This document shows positions 1 to 6,700 of a stretch of DNA of 10,373 nucleotides, piece after piece. The position numbers were made by a program, and so were the translations under genes. Each line of letters opens with the position of its first letter. The first letter of the stretch is position 1. The DNA comes from Desulfobacterales bacterium. Lineage in GTDB: Bacteria > Desulfobacterota > Desulfobacteria > Desulfobacterales > RPRI01. The stretch lies in the NCBI GenBank assembly GCA_030689795.1, contig JAUYEO010000082.1, forward strand, positions 1 to 10,373. Direction: 5' to 3'. The notes beneath the pieces are model-generated. The model was not told the DNA's origin. It was given only the letters and a program-made list of their open reading frames with translations, and ran no database searches.

Positions 1-1
1 T

Positions 2-1228
2 TCAGTTCTCGAAGGTTTGATCATCGGCGCCTATGCTATCGGATCCCACGAGGGCTACGTCTACGTCCGACAGGAATACCCCCTGGCAGTAAAGAATATA
101 AACCTCGCGATCAAGCAGGCTGAGGAGTATGGATTGCTTGGGAAAAATATCCTTGGCTCAGGCTTTGATTTCAAAGTTATAGTGCACCAGGGGGCCGGCG
201 CTTTTGTCTGCGGTGAATCGACTGCGCTTATGACGGCATTGGAAGGCAGGGTGGGGGAGCCCAGGCCAAAGTATGTCCGCTCCAACATCAAGGGCCTTTG
301 GGAAAGACCCAGCGTGTTGAATAATGTTGAGACATGGGCGAATGTGCCGCTTATCATAAATAAAGGCGCTGACTGGTTTACTCAAATTGGAACCGAAGGA
401 AGCAAGGGTACGAAGATTTTCTCCCTGGTCGGCAAGATAACCAATACCGGCCTTGTGGAAGTGCCCATGGGCATCAGCCTGAAAGACATCATCTACAAGA
501 TAGGCGGTGGTATCCCCGGCGGCAAGAAGTTCAAGGCAGTGCAGACCGGGGGGCCGTCCGGAGGATGTATCCCTGAGGAACAGTTGGATCTGGAAGTCGG
601 TTTTGATGAGCTCACCAAGGCCGGTTCAATGATGGGGTCCGGCGGGATGATTGTAATGGATGAAGATACCTGTATGGTTGATGTCGCCAGGTACTTCATT
701 AACTTTCTTACGGATGAATCGTGCGGAAAGTGTGTTCCATGCCGTGAAGGCCTGAGGCAGATGCATAAAATTCTTACGAACATCACGGCAGGAAAGGGAA
801 AAGAGGGCGACATCAAGCTTCTGGAGGAACTGTCCGAGACGGCTGTTGAAGCCTCACTGTGTGCTTTAGGCAAGAGCGCCCCCAACCCGTTTTTGAGCAC
901 TTTACGCTACTTCAGGGATGAGTATGAGGCACACATCAAGGAGAAGAGATGCCCGTCGTTGTCATGCAAGGAGCTGATCTCGTACTATATAGATCCTGCT
1001 AAGTGTCAGGCCTGTTTGATTTGCCTTCGAAAGTGTCCTGCGGAGGCGATTGACGGCGGCAAGAACAAGATCCATGTAATCGACCAGGAGAAATGCACAA
1101 ATTGCGGAACCTGCTTTGAAGTTTGCCCCTCTCGCTTTGGAGCGGTGAAGAAGATTTCCGGAGAGCCTGTTCCGTCTCCTATCCCTGAGAAAGAAAGAAT
1201 TATAACCAGAAAGAGCAAAGAAAAATGA
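2..1228 (+). CDS. NuoF/HoxF-like NADH-binding flavoprotein subunit with C-terminal 2x[4Fe-4S] ferredoxin domain (5'-truncated)
   Basis: This gene encodes the FMN- and NADH-binding subunit of a soluble diaphorase-type complex, which takes electrons from NADH (or delivers them to NAD+) and passes them along iron-sulfur clusters. The frame is open to the window edge, so the N-terminus, including the first glycine-rich FMN/NADH loop, lies outside; the TTG at 17 is an internal codon. Counting that TTG as residue 1, GAGAFVCGESTAL (60-72) and GRVGEPRPK (78-85) are NuoF signatures. C236, C239, C242 and C282 match the N3-type [4Fe-4S] ligands. A fused ferredoxin domain follows, with two CxxCxxCxxxC motifs at C330-C340 and C360-C370. 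Such tails occur in HndC- and HydB-type subunits and in BamH-like proteins, not in respiratory NuoF. The stop overlaps the next ATG by 4 bp (ATGA), implying translational coupling. The physiological partner (hydrogenase, acyl-CoA reductase or other) cannot be told from this piece. Confidence 0.93.
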   Translation, partial: SVLEGLIIGAYAIGSHEGYVYVRQEYPLAVKNINLAIKQAEEYGLLGKNILGSGFDFKVIVHQGAGAFVCGESTALMTALEGRVGEPRPKYVRSNIKGLWERPSVLNNVETWANVPLIINKGADWFTQIGTEGSKGTKIFSLVGKITNTGLVEVPMGISLKDIIYKIGGGIPGGKKFKAVQTGGPSGGCIPEEQLDLEVGFDELTKAGSMMGSGGMIVMDEDTCMVDVARYFINFLTDESCGKCVPCREGLRQMHKILTNITAGKGKEGDIKLLEELSETAVEASLCALGKSAPNPFLSTLRYFRDEYEAHIKEKRCPSLSCKELISYYIDPAKCQACLICLRKCPAEAIDGGKNKIHVIDQEKCTNCGTCFEVCPSRFGAVKKISGEPVPSPIPEKERIITRKSKEK

Positions 1229-1839
1229 GTGAAATCCTTTTACAGATTGATGGAAAAGAGGTTAAAGCAAGGGCGGGGATGACCGTCCTGGAGGCGGCCC
1301 GAAGTGCCGGGATATCCATACCCACCCTCTGTTACCATGAAAAATTGGAACCTTTTGGGGGATGCCGCCTTTGCATCGTTGAAGCAGAAGTTCGCGGCTG
1401 GACAAAGCTCGTTGTTTCCTGCGTTTACCCGGTTGAAAAGAATCTGATCGTAAGAACCAGATCTGAGAAGGTGGATAGAATCCGCAAAATGATTATAGAG
1501 CTGTTGATGGCTCACGCACCGGATGCTTTCGAATTGCTGGATTTGGCTAAAGAGTACGGTGCAGACAGAGACCGTTTTGAAAAAGAGGCCTCATTTTGCA
1601 TTCATTGTGGTCTATGCGTTAGATACTGTGCTGAGGTCAAAAAGAAGAACGCTGTTGGATTTGTTGACAGAGGAATAAGGAAAGAGATCAGTTTCATTCC
1701 GGAAATCGCCGCTAAGGAGTGCTGGAACTGCAAAGAATGCTTTCCGCTATGCCCTACATCGGCGCTGCAAGCAGCTTTCGTTTTGACCAAAGCGCTGATA
1801 TCTCACCCACCTTCCTTCGAATCCGGATCGGAGTGTTAG
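1225..1839 (+). CDS. HoxU/NuoG-N-like [2Fe-2S]/2x[4Fe-4S] electron-transfer subunit
   Basis: A 204-residue iron-sulfur subunit that would carry electrons between the flavoprotein encoded just upstream and a catalytic partner in the cytoplasm. Residues 1-75 form a plant-type [2Fe-2S] domain with ligands C36, C47, C50 and C66 (LCYHEKLEPFGGCRLC). Residues 120-180 hold two [4Fe-4S] motifs, C125-C128-C131-C135 and C166-C169-C172-C176. The His/Cys ligand set of the N5 cluster found in NuoG and HoxU is not visible: the matching stretch reads MAHAPDAFELL with no cysteine. There is no molybdopterin or H-cluster domain, so this is an electron wire and not a catalytic subunit. The ATG overlaps the upstream stop, so the two genes are one transcription unit. 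The family typically ends soon after the second cluster motif, so the protein looks complete. Confidence 0.9.
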   Translation: MSEILLQIDGKEVKARAGMTVLEAARSAGISIPTLCYHEKLEPFGGCRLCIVEAEVRGWTKLVVSCVYPVEKNLIVRTRSEKVDRIRKMIIELLMAHAPDAFELLDLAKEYGADRDRFEKEASFCIHCGLCVRYCAEVKKKNAVGFVDRGIRKEISFIPEIAAKECWNCKECFPLCPTSALQAAFVLTKALISHPPSFESGSEC

Positions 1840-1870
1840 AGGCGGAGTGGAAATGAATTATAATGTCCTG

Positions 1871-2305
1871 TTAAATGTTTTTTTTGAGATTTATGAAGTC
1901 GCTTCGGTCAAAACCGAGAGTTTTGAAAAAAGAGAGAAGATCGGTGGAGTCCCATGTCACTGAAGTATAAATATCCTTGATTCCTTTATTCCTGTAGTGC
2001 TTAAAAATTTCTTCGGCCATTTTTTCGCCGATTCCCTGGCCCATGAACTTAGGATTAACGCCGATGTTGGCTATCCAGGCGCTTTTAGCTATGCCGAATC
2101 CTCCGATCAGAGTGTAGCTTATCAGATATCCGACTACCTTCCCGTTCAGTTCTGCTACAAAACTGGCGTATTCATCCCTCTGGGCCTGTTTCGCAACAAT
2201 TTTTATGAAATCTTAGACACTGGTTGTTTTTGTTATGGAGAGGTATATTCTGCTGATTTCTTCCGAGTCCTCACTGTCAAGTTTTCTGATGAGTAATTTA
2301 TCCAC
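1871..2305 (-). pseudogene. GNAT-family N-acetyltransferase with one in-frame stop
   Basis: Read on the minus strand from a GTG at 2305-2303 (preceded by AGAGGA about 9 nt upstream), this frame gives 144 codons interrupted once, by TAA at 2215-2213 (codon 31). Nothing else is disrupted. After the stop the protein reads as a clear GNAT acetyltransferase: FVAELNGKVVGYLISY is the central beta-strand pair, and IGVNPKFMGQGIGEKM contains the acetyl-CoA-binding Q/RxxGxG/A loop. The C-terminal half (TSVTWDSTDLLSFFKTLGF) is also typical. No good alternative start follows the stop before the conserved core, so a functional protein would need readthrough. It begins 18 bp after the DUF2080 gene and probably shares its transcript. 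The substrate cannot be inferred. A recent nonsense mutation or a sequencing error are both possible. Confidence 0.82.
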
Positions 2306-2323
2306 AAGCTGTTTCCTCTGATG

Positions 2324-2509
2324 TTAATCGGTCCTGATTATTTTGACCTGATGGCCGACCCAGTCAGGGGGGAGGTATATCCTTCCGCTGTTACCGCTGA
2401 GCTTGACCTCTTTCTCGATCATCTCTTCGCCGTAAATCTCGAATTTTACTTTTGCTTTTTGTTGCGCAGGGGTGCTGTCAATATTATTGGTTTTTTTTTC
2501 GTTGAGCAC
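2324..2509 (-). CDS. DUF2080-family transposon-associated small protein
   Basis: A 61-residue minus-strand protein starting at GTG (2509-2507) with an AAGGGG tract about 10 nt upstream. Residues 22-59 (KVKFEIYGEEMIEKEVK, then LSGNSGRIYLPPDWVGHQVK) match the DUF2080 pattern of a short AbrB/SpoVT-like swapped-hairpin DNA-binding fold with the SGNSGRxYLPxxW signature. The family is described as transposon-encoded or transposase-associated; its molecular role is unknown to me. It lies 18 bp upstream of the broken acetyltransferase and is probably its operon partner. Plus-strand frames over the same bases give no recognisable protein. AbrB-type small proteins are often antitoxins and some GNATs are toxins, so a toxin-antitoxin-like role is conceivable, but that is speculation. 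Confidence 0.75.
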   Translation of the reverse strand: MLNEKKTNNIDSTPAQQKAKVKFEIYGEEMIEKEVKLSGNSGRIYLPPDWVGHQVKIIRTD

Positions 2510-2560
2510 TTTAAAAAAACCCCTTCAGTTAATGTAGCTGCTTATGTGAGATATTTAGAC

Positions 2561-2778
2561 CGTTGCATAACATCCAGCCTAAAGCCATGTCAGGGTACGG
2601 GAGCGCATGCGAACCGCAGGAATTTTAGCCCCTCTTTTTTTAAGCTTATTATCGCTATCACCCGAAACGGTTTTGGTCAAGACGAAAATTTTATGCAACT
2701 TAATGGAGATTAGGTTGATTTTTTAAACAGCATGCTTTAAGTCACGGGCATGGCTTGAATCGAATGTTATGCAACGAT
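2561..2778. repeat. ~218-bp segment bounded by a 13-bp perfect inverted repeat
   Basis: CGTTGCATAACAT at 2561-2573 is the exact reverse complement of ATGTTATGCAACG at 2764-2776. Inward the match continues imperfectly: AAGCCATG occurs on both arms at nearly the same distance, then GCATGC on both arms, giving arms of about 50 nt. A further TTATGCAAC lies at 2692-2700. The enclosed bases carry no convincing ORF. This looks like a small non-autonomous element (MITE-like) or an IS remnant with degenerate arms. It sits between the DUF2080 gene and the dehydratase operon. Confidence 0.55.
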
Positions 2779-2819
2779 CTCTTTTTGCGTGATTATTTAA
2801 AACAGGGAGTATTCTTATA

Positions 2820-3941
2820 ATGAATAAACTGTCCTTATTCCATGAGATAGCTGAAAACCCTTATGATTATGCAAAAAAGGTTAAGAAGGAAAGCGGCAAA
2901 AAGATAGTCGGTTATTTTTGCTCTTATACCCCAGAAGAGATAATTGACGCAGCGGGAGCTCTTCCGTTCAGGATTTTCGGAAGAGGAGGAGATTCTCTTG
3001 CCGACGCCCATCTTCAGGCATATAGCTGCAGCCTGGTCAGGGGAGCGCTTCACGACGCGCTTTCGGGGGATCTTGATTTCCTTGACGGGGTGGTTTTCCC
3101 CCATACCTGCGATTCGATACAAAGGCTTTCGGATATATGGAGAATAAACGTAAAAACCGGGTTCCATATCGATGCTGTTCTGCCGGTAAAACTCGACACA
3201 AAAAGCTCAGGTGAATACATGGCCGATGTTTTAAGAAAATTCCTGCGCGACATTGAAAATGGATTGGGAGTTGTAATCTCAGAGGATGATCTTAAATCAT
3301 CCGTGATGAAATATAACCGGATAAGGAGTTGTCTCTGGAAAATTTACAGGACGAGAAGAGAAAACCCGGCATTGATCGGAAGCGGTGATCTTCATGCAAT
3401 AGTGAGGGCGTCCATGGTGATGGACAGGGATCACCTTCTTGAAGAACTCACGGCATTTGACGGATCTCTTCATGGGGGAAAGGCGGCAGGGAAACCGGCA
3501 GGCAAAAGAGTCATGCTTGCAGGAGGAGTATGCAGCCTGCCGGATATCTTTTCGATTATTGAAGATTCGGGCGGAACCGTCGTTGGAGATGATTTCTGCA
3601 CCGGTTCGAGATATTTTGAAGGAGAGATCGGTATAAACGGCGATATCATGGAATCAATAGCGAAAAGGTACAGGGAACGCATAAATTGCCCGGCAAAACA
3701 TTCGGGGCTTCTGACAAGAGGTGAATATATTATCAAGATTGTAAGGGAAAGCGGGGCGAAAGGAGTCATCTTTCTGTTCCTGAAATTCTGCGACCCCCAT
3801 TCTTTCGATTACCCGTACCTGAAGGCTATGCTGAACCGGGAAGGGATTCCGAGCATGCTTTTCGAGATGGAGGAGCAGCTTCCGTCCGAAGGACAGTTTA
3901 AGACAAGGTGCGAAGCTTTTCTTGAAATGTTACAGGCTTAA
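2820..3941 (+). CDS. 2-hydroxyacyl-CoA dehydratase / BcrC-HgdB family subunit
   Basis: A 373-residue subunit of the two-component family that includes 2-hydroxyacyl-CoA dehydratases (HgdAB, FldBC, HadBC) and class I benzoyl-CoA reductase (BcrBC). These enzymes bind an acyl-CoA at a [4Fe-4S] cluster and transform it after ATP-driven one-electron activation. The opening GYFCSYTPEEIIDAAG (31-46) is the family hallmark. Candidate cluster cysteines are C34, C70 (AYSC) and C97 (FPHTCD) in the N-terminal domain, and C260 (GDDFC), C290 and C324 (FCDPHSFDYP) in the C-terminal domain. The length fits BcrC, HgdB and FldC. The ATG has a GGGAG about 10 nt upstream. The next gene starts 19 bp downstream and is the paralogous partner. 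Cysteine count alone does not separate a dehydratase from a reductase or a double-cubane-cluster protein, so the substrate is unknown. Confidence 0.9.
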   Translation: MNKLSLFHEIAENPYDYAKKVKKESGKKIVGYFCSYTPEEIIDAAGALPFRIFGRGGDSLADAHLQAYSCSLVRGALHDALSGDLDFLDGVVFPHTCDSIQRLSDIWRINVKTGFHIDAVLPVKLDTKSSGEYMADVLRKFLRDIENGLGVVISEDDLKSSVMKYNRIRSCLWKIYRTRRENPALIGSGDLHAIVRASMVMDRDHLLEELTAFDGSLHGGKAAGKPAGKRVMLAGGVCSLPDIFSIIEDSGGTVVGDDFCTGSRYFEGEIGINGDIMESIAKRYRERINCPAKHSGLLTRGEYIIKIVRESGAKGVIFLFLKFCDPHSFDYPYLKAMLNREGIPSMLFEMEEQLPSEGQFKTRCEAFLEMLQA

Positions 3942-3960
3942 ATAAACAGAGGAGAAGAAA

Positions 3961-5202
3961 ATGACCGGCAACAGCCAGGCTCCGGATCCGGAAAAAGAGA
4001 AGAGAAAGATAAAATCCGTAAAAAAGATGAAAGAGATCATGACGAATTACTATATGGAGGCCAAGACCGCCGAACAGACCGGGAAGAAAGTTGCCTGGAT
4101 AACAAGCGGCGGTCCGGTTGAGCCTCTGATTGTCATGGATATTATACCCGTATATCCGGAAAATCACGGCGCCATGATAGGCGCCTCCAAGATGGGCGGC
4201 GCTCTTTGCGAAAAATCCGAGGAGATGGGCTATTCGAGGGATCTATGTTCCTATGCCAGAGCCGATATAGCCTGCGCTCCGGTAAACGGGGGGCCAATCG
4301 GAGGGCTGCCGAGGCCGGACATGCTTGTATGCTGCAATAACATCTGCGGGACAGTATTGAAATGGTATGAAGTCCAGGCCAGGTATTTCAATGTTCCGCT
4401 GTTTATCCTCGACACTCCTTTCAGCCATACGGGATTTTCCGATGAGGCAAGAAAGTATGTGAGAAAACAGGTGGACGAATACATAGATTTTCTGGAGATG
4501 GTCTGCGGGAAGAAATGCGATTATGACAGGATGGCCGAGGTCGGGAAGCTTTCCGTGCAGGGGCAGCGCCTGTGGCAGGCCGTGCTCGATACGGCCGCAC
4601 ATAAACCGGCGCCCATGAGCGCATTCGACGCGTTTTTTCACTTGGCCCTGATAGTTACTCTCCGGGGAACCAGTGTTGTTGTTGACTATTACACGGAGCT
4701 GCTTGCGGAGATGAAGGAGAGAACAGCCTCCGGAATCAGCGCTGTTCCGAATGAAAAATACAGGCTCCTGTGGGATAATCTTCCCATATGGTACCGGACA
4801 AAATGGCTTTCCGAAAAATTTGCCGCGCATGATGCCTGCCTTGTGGCCGATACATACACTTCGGCTTGGTGCGGATCATTGAAATATATCAATGAAAACG
4901 ACTTCCTGGGGACGATGGCTGAGGGCTATTCCCGGATATACCTTAATATAGGCGTTGATGAGATGGCTGAGACCGTCATGGAGATGATAGATAAATATGA
5001 TGCGGATGGGCTTGTCATGCATTCAAACAGAAGCTGCAAGCCTTATTCTCTTGGCCAGTACGATATTCAGCGGATTGTTCAGGAGAAAAGAAAAATTCCG
5101 ACCCTGATGATAGAGGCCGACATGGTTGATGAAAGGAGCTTTGCGGAAAGTCAGATCGAAACAAGAATAGACGCATTCATGGAAGTATTAAAGGCAGGGT
5201 GA
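3961..5202 (+). CDS. 2-hydroxyacyl-CoA dehydratase / BcrB-HgdA-FldB family subunit
   Basis: The 413-residue paralogous partner of the preceding protein; together they should form the heterodimeric cluster-bearing enzyme. After a charged N-terminus, KKVAWITSGGPVEPLIVMD (42-60) is the conserved first strand-loop, followed by GYSRDLCSYARADI (90-103), where C96 is a likely cluster ligand. MLVCCNNICGT (121-131) supplies C124, C125 and C129. HSNRSCKPYSLGQYDIQR (354-371) carries C359, another likely ligand. The ending EADMVDERSFAESQIETRIDAF (385-406) is the usual family C-terminus. A GAGGAG motif lies 6-7 nt before the ATG. The size and motifs match BcrB- and FldB-like subunits. With one activase gene only, against two activase-like subunits (BcrA and BcrD) in class I benzoyl-CoA reductase, a dehydratase role is somewhat more likely than aromatic ring reduction. 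Confidence 0.9.
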   Translation: MTGNSQAPDPEKEKRKIKSVKKMKEIMTNYYMEAKTAEQTGKKVAWITSGGPVEPLIVMDIIPVYPENHGAMIGASKMGGALCEKSEEMGYSRDLCSYARADIACAPVNGGPIGGLPRPDMLVCCNNICGTVLKWYEVQARYFNVPLFILDTPFSHTGFSDEARKYVRKQVDEYIDFLEMVCGKKCDYDRMAEVGKLSVQGQRLWQAVLDTAAHKPAPMSAFDAFFHLALIVTLRGTSVVVDYYTELLAEMKERTASGISAVPNEKYRLLWDNLPIWYRTKWLSEKFAAHDACLVADTYTSAWCGSLKYINENDFLGTMAEGYSRIYLNIGVDEMAETVMEMIDKYDADGLVMHSNRSCKPYSLGQYDIQRIVQEKRKIPTLMIEADMVDERSFAESQIETRIDAFMEVLKAG

Positions 5203-5208
5203 AGATAT

Positions 5209-5976
5209 ATGATTACACTGGGTATTGATGTAGGATCGATAACTGCGAAGGCTGCCCTTGTTAAAGACGGGAAGCTTTTATCGACCGCGGTTATTATTAC
5301 GGGCTATAACGCGAGAAATGCCGGTGAAAGTGTTTTCGGGAAAATATTATCAGAAGCGGGTATCGAAAGGTCCGAAATCGGCGGAATAGTTGCCACAGGA
5401 TACGGAAGAAACAGCGTAACCTTTGCGGGAAAAAGCATAACCGAGATAACATGCCATGCCGCAGGCGCCCATTTTCTTAATCCGGCAGTCCGGTCCGTGA
5501 TAGATATCGGCGGTCAGGACAGCAAGGCCATCGTCATGGATGAAGCCGGAAAAGTCAGAGATTTCGCAATGAACGACAAGTGCGCCGCCGGAACAGGCAG
5601 GTTTCTTGAAGTTATGGCCAGGGCGCTTGAAGTCGACATAAATGATTTCGGGAAAATGTCTCTCGAGGCGGATAATCCGGCCAGAATCAGCAGCCTTTGC
5701 ACGGTTTTTGCCGAATCCGAAGTGATATCGCTTATCGCAAAAGGCGAAAAACGGAAAAATATAATAGCAGGTATCCATGAATCGATAGGCTCAAGGGTGG
5801 CGGCTATGGCAGGCCGGCTGGGCCTGACTTCGCCTGTCATGATGACCGGCGGAGTAGCAAAAAACATTGGAGTTGTGAAGGCGCTTGAAGGCAAGACCGG
5901 CAAACCGATAGAGGTTTCCGAAATGGCCCAGCTGACAGGGGCGATAGGCGCTGCACTGATAGCAATGACTCTTTGA
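5209..5976 (+). CDS. ATP-dependent activase of 2-hydroxyacyl-CoA dehydratase (HgdC/FldI/BadF-BcrA family)
   Basis: This 255-residue ASKHA-fold protein should form a homodimer with one bridging [4Fe-4S] cluster. It hydrolyses ATP to drive a single low-potential electron into the two-subunit enzyme encoded directly upstream. Visible motifs: phosphate-1 loop GIDVGSITAK (5-14), DIGGQDSK (99-106), the first cluster cysteine C125 in NDKCAAGTGRFLE, the second C164 in SSLCTVFAESEVISL, and the adenosine motif MTGGVAKN (212-219). The 39-residue spacing of the two cysteines equals that in the characterised HgdC (C127/C166, recalled from the literature). The length (about 260 in the family) is complete. 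The start lies 6 bp after the preceding stop, so the three genes are one operon. The electron donor is probably a ferredoxin or flavodoxin; none is encoded here other than the diaphorase upstream. Confidence 0.94.
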   Translation: MITLGIDVGSITAKAALVKDGKLLSTAVIITGYNARNAGESVFGKILSEAGIERSEIGGIVATGYGRNSVTFAGKSITEITCHAAGAHFLNPAVRSVIDIGGQDSKAIVMDEAGKVRDFAMNDKCAAGTGRFLEVMARALEVDINDFGKMSLEADNPARISSLCTVFAESEVISLIAKGEKRKNIIAGIHESIGSRVAAMAGRLGLTSPVMMTGGVAKNIGVVKALEGKTGKPIEVSEMAQLTGAIGAALIAMTL

Positions 5977-6105
5977 TATCATCGCATAACATTCCGAACA
6001 TCAAAGATCATCGAACATCGGGATTCAATTCCTCAACAAAAAGAACTGGCAGGATGTCAGGAGATTTTTCGAAGAGCTGGTACTTAAATAGTATCTATGT
6101 TGATT

Positions 6106-6227
6106 ATTGACAACCATTTAAAATTCATTGACAAATCAAGCACGATATGATTATTTGTGCCCGCATTTCGACAGTCCCGTCAAAATTCCCATGCGTCCTG
6201 ACGGACGCATAGAAAATATGCCTTTAT
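6106..6227. repeat. ~122-bp direct repeat, copy 1
   Basis: This copy begins ATTGACAACCATTTAAAATT and recurs 579 bp downstream at 6685-6806 with about five mismatches, three of them in the last 15 bases. It contains a perfect 8-bp hairpin, ATGCGTCC-TGAC-GGACGCAT, at 6191-6210. Two TTGACA hexamers (6107 and 6129) resemble -35 boxes but lack a well-spaced -10. It encodes no convincing protein, has no terminal inverted repeats, and lacks attC core sites. Confidence 0.9.
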
Positions 6228-6334
6228 GCTGATAAATTGTATTTTATCACACTATGATGCTCGAAAAAGTATCCGGTTCCGGAACAAAAGGAAAGTTATC
6301 AGAAGGCTGTTTTTACTACAGGGGGAATAGATAA

Positions 6335-6379
6335 TTTCAGACATAAAGAACGAATAAAATCTGTTTCGTATGTCTGAAA
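6335..6379. promoter_or_regulatory. 11-bp perfect inverted repeat upstream of the BRO-N remnant
   Basis: TTTCAGACATA (6335-6345) and TATGTCTGAAA (6369-6379) are exact reverse complements separated by 23 nt. The site lies 63 bp before the ATG at 6443. It could be an operator for a phage-type regulator or an RNA hairpin. There is a run of A rather than T after the second arm, so on the plus strand it is not an intrinsic terminator. Confidence 0.45.
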
Positions 6380-6442
6380 AAATAGAAACGCATAAAAACA
6401 TGGGCACATTGGTTTCCTCATGTATTTAAGTGGAGAATAATT

Positions 6443-6700
6443 ATGGAATCAACAAAAATTGTCGTTTTTAAAGGAAAGAATATCCGAAAAACCATTTTTA
6501 AGAATGAATGGTGGTTCTCGGTAGGCGATGTTGTGGAGGCCTTGACTGATACCATTAACAGTACCGACTATATCAAGAAAATGCGTAAGCGTGACAGTGA
6601 GTTATCTAAAGGGTGGGGACAAATTGTCCATACCCTTTTGATAAAGTCCGCTTTACCTCTCCAACATGTCCAATACCGGATAGAATTGACAACCATTTAA
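6443..6700 (+). pseudogene. BRO-N domain protein (phage antirepressor-like), truncated remnant
   Basis: Residues 1-67 are a typical BRO N-terminal domain, a DNA-binding module of phage antirepressors and of host genes derived from them: MESTKIVVFKGKNIRKTIF, NEWWFSVGDVVEALTDT, DYIKKMRKRDSELSKGWGQ, IVHTLLI. Family members continue for another 100-200 residues, usually with an NMNCANTEGI-like motif next. Here the sequence after LLI becomes unrelated (KSALPLQHVQYRIELTTI) and ends in a TAA that lies inside repeat copy 2. In another frame, AACATG-TCCAATACCGG (6663-6679) resembles codons for that lost motif, so a small deletion with frameshift is likely. The start is supported by TGGAGA 7 nt upstream. 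The remnant is cut off where the 122-bp repeat begins. Whether the 85-residue product is still made is unknown. Confidence 0.75.

Larger units (their letters stand above)
5977..6442. other. AT-rich gene-poor stretch with one repeat copy and degraded coding traces
   Basis: No intact gene is visible. CTTTGAT (5971-5977) and ATCAAAG (6000-6006) form a 7-bp inverted repeat just past the activase stop, which could be a weak terminator but has no T-tract. The frame 5990-6091 ends GIQFLNKKNWQDVRRFFEELV, then TAG; it has protein-like composition and may be the C-terminal remnant of a lost gene that I do not recognise. The first copy of the 122-bp direct repeat follows, and then an 11-bp inverted repeat just upstream of the BRO-N remnant. 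Confidence 0.5.

Noticed and set aside
1997..2713. Plus-strand open frames at 1997-2296 and 2321-2713
   Set aside because: Neither translation resembles a protein; the minus strand over the same bases reads as a GNAT acetyltransferase and a DUF2080 protein with recognisable motifs.
2561..2778. The 218-bp inverted-repeat segment as an attC site
   Set aside because: The ends GCATAAC/GTTATGC fit the core pattern imperfectly, the length of about 208 bp exceeds the usual range of roughly 57-141 bp, and the inner arms do not align as required.
4243..4830. A 195-codon minus-strand open frame
   Set aside because: It is antisense to a well-supported dehydratase subunit and has the composition of a frame shadow.
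2820..5976. Class I benzoyl-CoA reductase (BcrABCD)
   Set aside because: That enzyme has two activase-like subunits, BcrA and BcrD; only one activase gene is present here, and no other aromatic-degradation genes are seen. It cannot be excluded for genes outside the window.
5350..5982. Several minus-strand open frames over the activase gene
   Set aside because: They are antisense to a gene with all activase motifs and have no recognisable content or ribosome binding sites.
5984..5994. GCATAACATTC shared with the inverted-repeat element at 2763-2773
   Set aside because: An 11-base match between distant places in 10 kb is expected by chance and no longer similarity surrounds it.
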